In this document: piece after piece, positions 1 to 11,400 of the stretch
Layout of the letters: each line of letters begins with the position of its first letter
How positions within the stretch are numbered: the stretch's first letter is position 1
DNA from: Galdieria yellowstonensis
Taxonomy: Eukaryota > Rhodophyta > Bangiophyceae > Galdieriales > Galdieriaceae
Assembly (NCBI GenBank): GCA_026122205.1
Contig: JANCYU010000026.1
Coordinates: forward strand, 1-64,000
Direction of reading: 5' to 3'
Length of the DNA: 64,000 nucleotides
Made by a program: the position numbers and the translations under genes
The notes under the pieces: model-generated
Told to the model about the DNA's origin: nothing
Seen by the model: the letters and a program-made list of their open reading frames with translations, nothing else
Databases searched by the model: none

Positions 1-415
1 CCTAATAAACCCTAATAAACCCTAATAAACCCTAATAAACCCTAATAAACCCTAATAAACCCTAATAAACCCTAATAAACCCTAATAAACCCTAATAAAC
101 CCTAATAAACCCTAATAAACCCTAATAAACCCTAATAAACCCTAATAAACCCTAATAAACCCTAATAAACCCTAAATAAACCCTAATAAACCCTAATAAA
201 CCCTAATAAACCCTAATAAACCCTAATAAACCCTAATAAACCCTAATAAACCCTAATAAATCCTAATAAACCCTAATAAACCCTAATAAACCCTAATAAA
301 CCCTAATAAACCCTAATAAACCCTAATAAACCCTAATAAACCTTAATAAACCCTAATAGACCTTAATAAACTTAAGAAAACCTAAGAAAATCTAAGAAAA
401 CCTAAGAAAACCCTG
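1..415. repeat. Telomere, 10-bp repeat (CCCTAATAAA)n
   Basis: About 36 head-to-tail copies of a decamer occupy positions 1 to about 356, with the C-rich strand reading 5' to 3' from the window start. This orientation is that of a left chromosome end. The G-strand unit is TTTATTAGGG. One unit carries an extra A (near 171-181) and one begins T instead of C (near 260). From about 340 to 415 the units decay into CTTAATAAA and CCTAAGAAAA variants, which is the usual telomere-proximal degeneration. The unit is longer than the common TTAGGG or TTTAGGG types. The array starts at base 1, so its true length may be greater. Confidence 0.95.
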
Positions 416-829
416 ACAACTTTGTAAACCTTCTAGTCTCTTACCCATCTTCTAATTGCATCAATTTGTTGGTGCCGTAAAAACCATTAGTACTGTGCTA
501 AGCGTTGGATTTTTAATTTTTTCGCAGTTACTTACAACTCTACCTTTGTAAGCCATTTTCATTTTTCAATCCGTTTTTAGCTTTATGGTATCAGAGTTGC
601 TCTATGCTTGAATAGACTAGCAGAACACTCATTTTCTTACGTGATGCTTTTTTGTTAAATTAATTGCTGTTACTTTTGTTTTTGCTTGCTTTCATTGCAA
701 TACAATAACTGTAATGGCACGTATTTATTAGACCTTCTTATTACAAGGCGATTGCTTTGAGAAGATGAAGTTACTTTATCGTGGTATGTATCTTGACTAT
801 TGTACAGATTTTGTACCCAACGCCGTCGT
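416..829. other. Telomere-proximal unique DNA, no gene seen
   Basis: AT-rich sequence between the degenerate telomere repeats and the first recognisable subtelomeric repeat unit. The only open frames are short and lack family resemblance or splice context. I see no gene, RNA or repeat here. Confidence 0.5.
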
Positions 830-3800
830 AGGTTTGTAAAAGCTGTTGCAGTGTCCTCTCGCTTCGATACCATTGGTGCTCGTCTCGATCGCACAATCGC
901 TCGTCTAAAATTTACTAAATTGGCTCAGCGAACGGTAACTCTTCGTTAATGGGTTTTAACCGTTTGCGGCGATAGCAGCTTCCTTCTGTTGTGGTTTATT
1001 AACTATATAGGGTAAGCGTTTAGATAGCACTTTTACCTTTATTCTAATTAGGTTACTAGAGTTGCAGTGTTAAAGTATCATTGGTTGTTTCGTAAGTAGC
1101 ACCAGGAGCTAGTTGAGCCTAAACAATTCAAGTCCACTGCTGCAAACCGTTGGGACGATTGCCATTACTATTAATTTTTTGTCAGGTGAATATGTTACAA
1201 AGCCTATATTGTCATTTTATCATTATGCCTATTTATTTCGAGTAGACCATTTTGAAATGTCGTGCAATAACCGTGATATAATTAAAAAAGTGCCTTGATA
1301 ATACTTAGTGTTCCATGCTTTGCTTCGTTGTAATGCTATAATGGTTACTGTATCGTAAGTTGGTTTATTGCCAACAACGTCCAATGAGAAGGTACTGCTG
1401 ATAGTTTTTGCATGATTGAACTAGTACAGTTCCATGTAGCTTTCTTGTCGCGCTTCTGAAAAATTCGCATTTACGCTACACCAATTGTTATGTTTTTATA
1501 ATACGTACAGGGTTCCATTTCTATAATTTAGTTTTGATTATAATTTTAACTGTAGCACAAGTATATCAAATGAAAAAAATAACATTGATTGAATAATGAT
1601 TTTCACGAAGAAGCAGTGAGGTCTCTAAACAGTTGTCATCAATTGTTAGAGCTGGCTAAGAGGTTTCCATTATGAAGGGTTATTTTGGTCATCATTACGA
1701 TGCATTACAATTCCCCTAATGTCAGTGAAAGCTTCATTCTCCTTATTTCAATTCCAGGACTCTGAAAAGCAATGAAGTAACCACGAATTGATTATAGTGA
1801 ATCTTGGGTGCCCAACAGTGGTAGATAAATGTCACTTATTGAGTCAACAGTTGCCCAACAATCTTCAATTTGATTTTACCACTCTGGGTTCATCCATGAT
1901 TGAGCTGCTGCAGTGCCTTGTACCTTTTGAGTGATGGTTTTCTGCTGAAAGGATCGCCATTATCGTTTGTTTCTGTAATTTTATTGTAGTACATTACCTC
2001 TAATGCCATGTACTCATTAGGCCTCGAAGTTGCAAGTTGAAGACTATGTAACAATAAAACAGCCTTGGCATACTGTAAAATGTACTTTGACTAATGTTAA
2101 CCTTTTGTGTGGAACACCATCAAAAACCCCGATAAACGCTGTTGCAGTGTTAGCTCGTTTTGGATACCCACTGATGCTCGTCTCGCTCGTACAATTATTT
2201 GTCAATACTTTACTGCATTGACTCAGTGCATGGTACTTCTTCCCTAATGCGTTTTAACAATTTGCCCCTACGCCATCTACCTTCCGTTGTGTTTTATAAA
2301 CTATGTAAGGTAAGCGTTCTATGTGTTATTCTTAATTTTAAATGTGTGATTAGAGTTGCAATTGTCAAATTGTCATTGGTTGTTTCTGTGTTGCACGAGG
2401 TGTTACCTGTTTCTAGACTGTTCAAATCCATTGTTGCAAAGCGCCGAGATTGCCAATACTATTTTTTTGTCATTTAATTCTTTATCAAACCTATTGTGTC
2501 ATGTAATTGTCATGACTCTTCATTTTGAACGGACTACAATGGAATGCCGTGCAAGAACAGTGATGTAATTTAAAAAGTGCCTTGACAATGCTTAGTATCC
2601 TGTGTTCAATTTTATCGTAACGCTATAATGGTCGTTGCAGTGCAAGTCGGTTTGTTGACAACATTGTTCAATGAGAAGATATTGTTTTGTTTATGCATGA
2701 GTGAACTCGTATAGCTCAATGCCCCTTTTTTGTAATGCTATTTAACAATTTGCGTTTCAGCTACATTCTTCTTTATGTTTCTATAATATGCGCATTGTTC
2801 CGTTTTCTATAATTTAATTTGATTGTAATTCCAACTACATCACAAGCGTAGCAAAGGACAAAAAAATCAATGATTGAAAATTGTCTTGCACGAGGAAACA
2901 GAGGGGGTCTCTAAACAGTTATAATCAAGTGTTAGAACTGGCAGAGAGGTTTCCATTATGAAGGTTTATTTTGGTCATTATGATGCATTATACTGCTTCT
3001 AGTTTCACTGAAAGCCTCATTCTCCTTGTAACAATTCCACGAATTCTGAATAGCAGTGAAGCAACCACGAATTGACTATTGTAATCTTTTGTGCCCAACA
3101 GTTGTGAATGAATGTGACGTACTGAGTCAAAGCTTGATCGGTTGTCCAACGATTCTCAGTTTGATGGTACAACTCTTGGTTTATTCGCGATTGAGCTGAT
3201 GCAGTGCCTTGTATCTTTTGAGTAATGGTTTTCTGGTAAAAGGATCGCCATTTTTGTGTCTTCTTTGTAACTTTAGTGCAGTAAAATACCCGTGGTGCCA
3301 TGTAATCACAAGTCTCTTTTAGTACAAGTCGAAGATCCTAAAAAAATGGAGCTACATTGATCTACACTAAAAGTACTTGGACAATCGTAAATCTCCTTTA
3401 CTCAACGCAGTTGTAAATCGATACGAGTTGTTGCTGTGGTGGCCCGTTTTGATACCCATGGATGCTCGATTCGACCGAACAATTATTCATCTATCTTGAT
3501 TGGATTGACGCAGTGCATTGCATATTTTTCTTAATGCCACTATTCCCCTCTATTGTGTGTTTTATAAACTATAGATTCGAAATGTGTAACATGCAGAGCA
3601 TTGCTCCAAAATGCATTGGTTGAATTGTTGCACACAAGGAATCAGTTATTTCTACACAGTTCTGATCCATCGTTGTAAACAGCGGAGAGGATTGCAATTA
3701 AGAAATTTTTGATGGCACCACTGTTGGTTAATGCACAATCGAACCAGTGTAGACCTTGTATTCCTCGTGGGATGCTTTTTTGCTTGGTGGATAGCCATCT

Positions 3801-6320
3801 ATCATGCTTTTCGTACTTTTACTGCATGTAAAAGCCATGTAGTGGCATGTTTTTGCTAAGCCTCTTTGTTACAAGTCGACCATTTTGAAACGTTAAACCA
3901 ACCTTGATATAACTTAAAATATGTTTTGACCATGGTAAAAATTTTAGGCCCAACATCGTCGTCGATCGCTACAACCTATTGTTGTTTTGGCCCGCTTGGA
4001 TGCCCATTGATTCTGGATTCGATCGCACAGTTAGCCTACTATTCTTTGTTGGATGGACTCAGTGCTTGGTGACTATTGCTTTATGTCTCCGTATACAATT
4101 TGTGGCTAAAGTATTTTGCTTTTGTTACGTTTTATAGACTATAATGGTAAGCCTTTTTAATCTACTATTAAGTTAATAATAAATGTGTGACTAGAGGATC
4201 AGTTTTCAAAAAAGCATTGGTTCTTTTGTGACTTGCACGAGGAATTAGTTGTTTCTATGCAGTTCAAATCCATTGTTGAAAATCACTGAGATGATTGCCA
4301 TTATTACTGGCTTTGGTCTTGTGAATGTGTTACAAAACCTGTAGCGTCATGTAACGATCATGCCTCTTAATTTAGAATCGACGACTTTTGAATGCCATGC
4401 AACAACAATGATTTAACGGAAAAAATACCTTGACAATGCTAAGCATTCCGTGTCGAACTTTTTTGTAACGCTATTATGTTTACTGCAGTGTGAGTCAGTT
4501 TCTTGCGAACGATGTCCAACGAGTAGATACTGCGGTCAATTTATTCATAATTGAACTAGTATACAGTTCAACGTACCTTTTTCATAGCGCTTGTTGACAG
4601 TTTACGCTACATCTTTCTTTATGTTTCATGCTTTGGCCGGGTTTCGTTTCGATAATTTAATATTCTCATAATAGCAAAAACAAAAAAATAATTCCAGAAT
4701 CTTTGTTTGCACGAGGAAGCAGTGGTCTCTAGACAGTGCTAATCAATTGTCACAATCGGCTGGGAGGATTTCTAGTATGGAGGTTTTTTGTCATTTAGAT
4801 GCATTGCAATGCTCTAGCGTTTCGAAAATCCTAAGTCTCCTTATTAAAGTCCACAACTCTGAGAAGCAGTGAAGTAACCACGATTTGAAAATCCTAGTTA
4901 CTCTTTCCCCAAAAACCTCGTGAATAGATGCAAATTATTGCAGTGTAAGTTAGTTTGGTTTTCTAACGATTCTCAATTTGATAGTATCACTCTTATTCTA
5001 TGCATGATTGAACTGGTTCAGTGCCTTGTGCCTTTATCGTAATGCCCTTTGCTGAAAGAACTGGCTTTTTGAGGTCTTTTTTTAATTTTATTGCCGTACA
5101 ATCCCTGTAGTAGCATGTAATCAATGAGCTTTTATTGCAACTAGAAGACGTCGAAACAGTGAATCAGCCTTGGTATAACGTAAAAAGTACTTTGGCGGTA
5201 GTAAATCTTCTGTGACCAACATCATCGTGGGTAGATTTTAATTTATTGCAGGGTAAGCCAGTTGGGTTGCCAAACGATGATAAAGTTGACGACAGTTCTG
5301 TTGGTTTACGTATAATTAAATTGCTGCATTGCATAGTATCAAGTTTTTAACTACTTGCAGTTGCATTGTATCCATTTGTATGTTTTTATAACCTTAGACA
5401 TGTCCCTTTTTCATATTTTTCCTCTTGTGTTATTTCTAATTGCGTTGCAATTTGAGCATTGGACAAAAAATATTGATTGAATCGTGAACTGCACGAGGAA
5501 GCAGTTATTCCTAGACAGTTCTAATCTGTCCTTGTAAATCGCGAAGAGGATTGCGACTATGCACGGTTTTTGTCTCTTAAGTTCATTACAATATCTCTAC
5601 GGTAGTGAATACGTTCGGCCTCTTTGTCATGCAGTACATCCTTGTTCCTTTTTATGTTTTTTTTATGCAACGAAAAGAGTTTCGTTTATACGGTTTCCCT
5701 GTGTTAATGTCAAGTGCTGGACAAGTGGATCCTTGGACAAAACAGCATAAGACGAGTGATAAATTGCACGCGGAAACGTCTATTCCTTGACAGTTGCAAT
5801 CCATTGTAATAAATAGCTCAAAATATTGCCATTATCAGGGCTTTTTGTCATTTGTATGCATTACAATTGCTTTGCTGTCGTTCATAGCGCTTCTTTATTG
5901 CGAATCGGCTACTCCAACATGCAATGTAGCAGCCTTGATGTGACATAAATTGCTCTGACAACAGTAAGTATTCTAAGCCCGGCACTGTCGTAGATCATTA
6001 TAAGTGGTTGCAGTTGAAGCATAGTGTCAAGTTCATTCATACAATTCTTTGTCAACGCAGGATTGACTTGACATAGTGCGCTGCGTTTTTATCTTGGATT
6101 TTTTTAACAACTTGCATTTACGTCATCGGCGTTATGTGGCTTTTATACGTTGGATATCGTTCCTTCTTTATACCTTGTCTTTGCTCTAATTCTCAATGTG
6201 CGACAGTCAAATCAGTGGACAAAGGTACGATGGTTGAATCGGGACCAGCAAAAGGAGGCAGTTGTTTCCAAACTGCTGTACTATCTTCTTTGAAATCGCT
6301 GAAAAGATTGTCTACTATAT
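830..6320. repeat. Diverged subtelomeric repeat array
   Basis: This stretch is built from old, diverged repeats. A block beginning near 835 (GTTGCAGTG, then CTCG, then GATACC, ending in a purine-rich GGTAAGCG segment near 1020) recurs near 2135, 3425 (partial), 3985 and 6010, so the basic period is about 1.3 kb where intact. A second motif, consensus TTGCACGAGGAAGCAGTT followed by a TCTAGACAGTTC-like and a GGATTGCCATTAT-like segment, occurs ten times, starting near 1097, 1604, 2390, 2887, 3628, 4233, 4708, 5491, 5765 and 6249. A third block (TTCCATTATGAAGG through CCACGAATTGA) matches between 1665-1790, 2950-3080 and 4770-4890. Copies differ by many substitutions and indels, and no frame stays open across copies, so I read the array as non-coding. 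Confidence 0.8.
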
Positions 6321-6379
6321 AGATTTCCTCCATCAATTCAATGCTACATTCTCCTAGCGTGATACTTATGTAGGATCGT

Positions 6380-8460
6380 AGAATGATTTTATAGTTTCCT
6401 ATCTAAAACTTGTCAAGGAATAAGAATGTTTTTTACATACTTGTATTTGTGTAGTTTAAGTTTTTTTAACAAGCCAAAGTGCCCTTAGTCCCGTTAAGAT
6501 TGCAATCAACTGTACTTGTTGGCAATTGACTGGTTTCTTGGGTGTGCAGCTGCGACTCGGCTGAGCATGAGCGTAACGGACCTTTCCTGTTGTAATGACT
6601 CAATGTTTCAGGTACATTGACCAAACAACAAGGACAACGAGTCTTCCATTGTTCATCAAATATACCTATTCTGGCGAGCCTCGAACAGGAACTCCAACCA
6701 CCAACACGAATACGCATCAGCCATTGCAGACTTTTGCTATATTCAGGAAAGTCGAGGGAGCTATCACGCAACAATGCACTACCGCTTTGTAATGCATACT
6801 GACAATACTCTTGCCATGTATTGGATTGAGTCATTTTGCCAGTAGTTAGCCATTTATGGTGAATAACCTGTTGCACTGCTGGTTGCAATGTCTTGGAACC
6901 ACGAGGAGACATCTCAATCTCCCCTGCCTCCGAGCTGCCAAATCTCCTGAACCATCAAGCTTTGGTATTTGTCACCCAAGTTCCTTTCCGAAATGTAGGT
7001 ATCCATTGACACAAGTGACTAATCCATGTACGCATACTAGGACCTTTGGCCCATAAATGTACCCGGCGTCCTGCTATAAGTGATTCCACACTGGGTATAC
7101 CCAAAATAAGTATACAAAGCAGGAATACTTACTCCTGTGTGTTTCGCATGCACACCTATCACCATTCGCAAAGTTTCATTAAATACCAAACTTAAACGTT
7201 TGGCATTTAGTTGATGCATACCCCACTACTCAGAGCCCAAACTAAACAGGCTAGCAACAACTCTAGACAACACATAGGCGGAGTTCAATCGGAATTCCAC
7301 TATTGCGCAAAATTCGAGTTGCCATCTACAATCATTGCCCATAACGCTGGATTTGAAGTTGCAAAATAAATCCTTTTGCCGACAAGCTCGTATTCAAATC
7401 AATACCCAAACGACGATATTTTTCGACCACAGGTATGTCTTTGCCTTGCAACTGCCACTGCCTCCTACTTACCTTATCTATACATCCATGGATAACGGCA
7501 AAACGGTATTTGGCTTACCGATTTTCATTTCAAATTCAGTCAAAGCTCACTTACCTTGCGCATGGAGGCTTCTAGACAATCCAGCTAGGCGCTAAAAATA
7601 CCACACAATCGTCAAACATCAGTCCAGATGATCGATTCCCTGTACTAGTGCCGTTGATGATTGATGAATAGGTCGAACAACAGTGACGACGAAGGATCAC
7701 TTTGACGTACTCCTCTACAGTGTTGCAGATAACCGTGAAGATAGGGATACCTGTGTCCAGAAGCAACGATAAACCCATGATAAAATTCCGAGATCCACCT
7801 CGAATACCTAAACTTTACAGTTTACGAAACAAGACTTCATGAGCAACTCAAGGTCTTTTCGTATATCAATGAAACATTCATAAGTAGGGCGTATTTCATT
7901 GATCCATCGTCGTTACACACACTCTACCAAAGCTATGACTTGAGCTGCACATTCCTCACGAGTACAAAATCCGGCTTGCTCTTGTACCAAATGTTGTGGT
8001 TTTCTGCTGCGTTACAAATACGTTTAGTACCAATCGCACTCAGCAGTTTCACAATGGTATTAATGAGGCTAATACCTCTATAATTATTCATATCACTCAA
8101 ATCACCCTTTTTCGTTAATGGAAATCAGGAGTGAGGAGCTCCATAAAGTTAAAATCTTTCCTCTTGGAAAGATACAACTCAGCAAGCCGAGTAGTACACG
8201 GCTCATTGGAGTGTCCACTATGGATGAGGAATGGAATTCTTCTTCGTCTGGCGATGATGAGACTGACGACGTAGAACCGGTAGGAAGAATCAGCTTCCGA
8301 AACTCCATAGCAATTTGATCCTTACAGGTAACTTTACCACGGGCAGTGATCCGAAAGGAGCACAACTCGCAAAAAAGGCTACGGCGTCATCGATAGTAGA
8401 GTTTGTAACGCGGCAGGACGATGCGTGTGTTGCGCTGGAGACAAAAGTAATCAGGAAAAT
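6380..8460 (-). mobile_element. Degenerate 5'-truncated non-LTR (LINE) retrotransposon
   Basis: Read on the minus strand, the frames between 8460 and 6466 give in order the fingers and palm of a non-LTR reverse transcriptase. Near 8130-8050 is a TKKGD..NNYRGISLI segment. Near 7990-7920 is QAGF.TREECAAQVIALVE. Near 7880-7820 is an FIDIRK...HEVLFRKL segment. Near 7720-7650 is RQSDPSSSLLFDLFIN, followed by the catalytic box reading LMFDD where an active enzyme has F/Y-A-D-D. The C-terminal part (6466-6912) has RLARIGIFDE and the CPCC..PET..H zinc-knuckle typical of these elements. The motifs lie in different frames, so there are at least four frameshifts. No endonuclease domain is visible upstream, consistent with 5' truncation. 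The element is dead. Confidence 0.85.
6466..6912 (-). pseudogene. LINE reverse transcriptase C-terminal fragment
   Basis: The longest open piece of the decayed retroelement, 148 residues. Its middle carries a leucine/arginine-rich RT C-terminal segment (RLARIGIFDE near residues 79-88), then a CPCC and PET..H knuckle (residues 94-106). In the family this zinc-binding region lies after the thumb and helps bind template RNA. The histidine and surrounding residues persist, but the downstream cysteine pair is not clear. The remaining RT motifs lie upstream on the same strand in other frames, so this is a remnant and not a stand-alone gene. Confidence 0.75.
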
Positions 8461-8479
8461 TTCAAGTTTACTTTTCTAG

Positions 8480-11400
8480 TATTGTAAACTCTTCTAGCTT
8501 ACCTAATAACGTTTCAATTTTTCCATATACTTTCGTCAACAAAATCTACCTATTCAACTTGAAAAGGTTCCAAGTACACTCACACGTGCTTAAAGGCACT
8601 AAGTGATACTTGGAAACATTGTCGAGAACACTAAACTTGCAATTTCTACAAGCAAAAAAAATACTTGTAGACAAGTACAAGGACGTGACCCCTTTCAAGT
8701 GCTTCCTCTACTGGTATACTAACCCTCTGCTGTTATTTTTCAACCATTTGCACTCTCCTTTCTACACCACGAGTCTGTACAAATATATGTATATATGCGG
8801 ACACAAGTTGGCAGTTGAAGCTGTGGAGATTGGCGGAAAAATGACAACCCTGCTGTCAAAGGAGCCATTCACCCACCACGAAGCATAGAATAAGACTTGT
8901 ACAAAAACCTTGGACAAACTTCTAAAACATAGCAAGAAATAAATAGTCTTCAAGCTTTGAAAAGCAAAACACACGAGAGACACCCAAAAAGGATGGCAAG
9001 CAGAGGTCCACTTCCCACCACACTCAATCGATTCGAGCCACTTGGTGCAGAATACTTTGGTTCGGTATTGCCAGTGGCAGTAGAAGAAACAAAAGAGGTC
9101 CAGATTCTTTGGATTCTGCTTTGCTTTCTATCTAGACTGGCAATGGAAAGGAAACCGAGAGTGTCGAGTTACTCTTTTTTTTTTTGTCGTTAGAAAGTGA
9201 CAAGGGGGTTGCGTTACCAAGACGCCATGTCTACGCACTTGGCGGCACAAAAAAGAGAATACTAGAGCAAAATACTGAATGTGATTCGATAAAGATTAAA
9301 CATGCGTGGCACGGGTGATGTTGCAACTGCTGGTTGGTCTTTTACATAGCCTGCTGAACGTGTCTTGGTCTTGGGAGGCGAGCTCCCGTAGAACAAGGCT
9401 AGAAAGCCATCTTGGAAGCGTCCAAGCTTTATGCTGATTAAGATTTCAAGCACATTTTGAAAAAAATAAAAGTTATGCAAGGGCGAATTGGTTTCCATCT
9501 TCTTTTTTTTGTTCTTGGGTTGCTACTACTGCAACGCATCTTTCAAGCACACACAGAGTAAAACTGGACCAAACGAGCGAGGTTTTTCTATTGGAGAGAG
9601 ATAAGAAAGTTGGAGTGTAAGACGACTCTAGTTCTTTTCATTTCAATACGTGACACGAAATATACTTCTGCTACGGGACGAAACAAGTATTCACTGAGTA
9701 CAACTTGCTTCGGTGCAGTGCATTCTACTAGCACAATACCGCTGTTGAGCTAGTACAGGATAAAAATGCCGTACTCAGTCTCGTTTGCCTTCCTCGAAGA
9801 TTCTGCTGCAAATAAGCTTTGATGGCAGAGGAGGCAACATAGTACGATGCCTAACAGTCTTCATTTGGTTGTCTGTCGAGGAGGCACAGAAGAGAAACTT
9901 TGAAATAGCCTGATCGAATAAACTCGTCTTCCAGTAACACCTGTAAAACTTCCAGCGTTACAAACTGCCTGCCCTTTTTCGCATTTCGATTACAAGCTTC
10001 TCACTGGAAAATCAAGTCAAAAACTATCTACTACTTGTTAAGAATACTAGTGAAGGAACTTGAACAATACTAGTATGGGTCACAACGCCACGTATCTCAA
10101 CTGGGACAGTCACTTTTTATTGCTGAGACAAGCGTGAGAAGTCACAATACAACTACAAAACTACAGCGTCTCCTCGCAGTTCCAGACCGATCACTTGAAA
10201 TTACCTGTTGGAGACACTCTTTTCTCTCTCAGAAGCTCATGTGCTCTACTACGGTGTTTATCTGTTCTTACTTCAAGTTTATATGCACAACTATATCTAC
10301 CAAGGAAATTGTATACTCTGTAAAGGTCCTTGGATTCTGTTGTGCAGAGTCCTCTTGTGGACTCAGTGAAAGTAGCTATTGTTTAGTAGAGGTCTTGTGA
10401 ACCAACCGCTCTAGTCGTCTGGAGACTCTTTCAGACAAACTATGGGGAAAGTATTTCACGGATTAGAGTATACTGAAATTTTGGACTGTGCAGTTTGCAG
10501 TCTTCCGGCAAGCACCTGACTACAGTTTGTCGTGCTTGTTGCACGAAAGAGCTCCATTTTGTGATCGCATCTTTACCCTGAGAAAAGGGAGCAAACACAG
10601 CGAAGAATTGTCCTATTTTTAGGTGACATGAGAACTCGATTTTGGACCGAATTTCGAGGAGTAAGACTGTTTTTACAATCACAAGAACAACAAGTTAACC
10701 GTTCAAGCTCATTGCTTGCTTTTTCCAACCAGTCGCGCAATTGTTATGCCTGTTTCTGGAACAACTGAACTTCTTGTTCTGTGTACTTTTGGCTTTGGTT
10801 TCACCAACGTGCAGCGACAGTGGTAAACAGAACAAGTGCCCCTTCTGTTTCGCCAAACATTCTTGTGTCAAATACCGAGGGTGGAGCTGAATTGTCATCT
10901 TCTCATTATGTTTTGAGGCATCTTTTTTTGGGAAACACTATAGTGTCTCGCTAGAGACTACCAGTCTGCTTCGGCTCGAGTTTTGTGGAGAGAAATTTCC
11001 ACGTCAAAGCAACTCCGTCCTCGATAGTGGTGGCGCACAAAGGATGATAGAATTGTTTGTAGAGATTGGTGCTCTTGGAAAAATTCCACCAGTTTGCTAT
11101 AAAAAGTCTTTCCGTGGCTTACGGTCTTGTTGATGTGGAAGAGAAAAACGAATACGATATATTTCTCCTATTATCATTATTATTATCACTAGTATTACCC
11201 TTATTGACCCACTAGTGATGGATTCCGATTTCATCTTAGTGAGTTTTGTGAACGAGCCGCATGAAATGAACAGTCTTACGCTACCCGAATGGGTTTACAA
11301 GGTACTTTCTTAGCATTCATTTCGTTTCCTTATAGTGGAAAACCGCGATGAAAAGTCTGTGATAAAAAAAGTACATGTATAACAACAGAATTTTCGGGCA

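Noticed and set aside
830..6320. The regular spacing of short motifs suggested a CRISPR-like or tRNA-like array.
   Set aside because: Spacing is irregular (260-780 bp), copies are diverged, and the genome is eukaryotic. It is an old subtelomeric satellite.
8102..8365. An overlapping pair of acidic/serine-rich frames (plus and minus) seemed gene-like.
   Set aside because: The minus frame runs directly into the reverse transcriptase motif KKGD after a frameshift, so it is part of the LINE.
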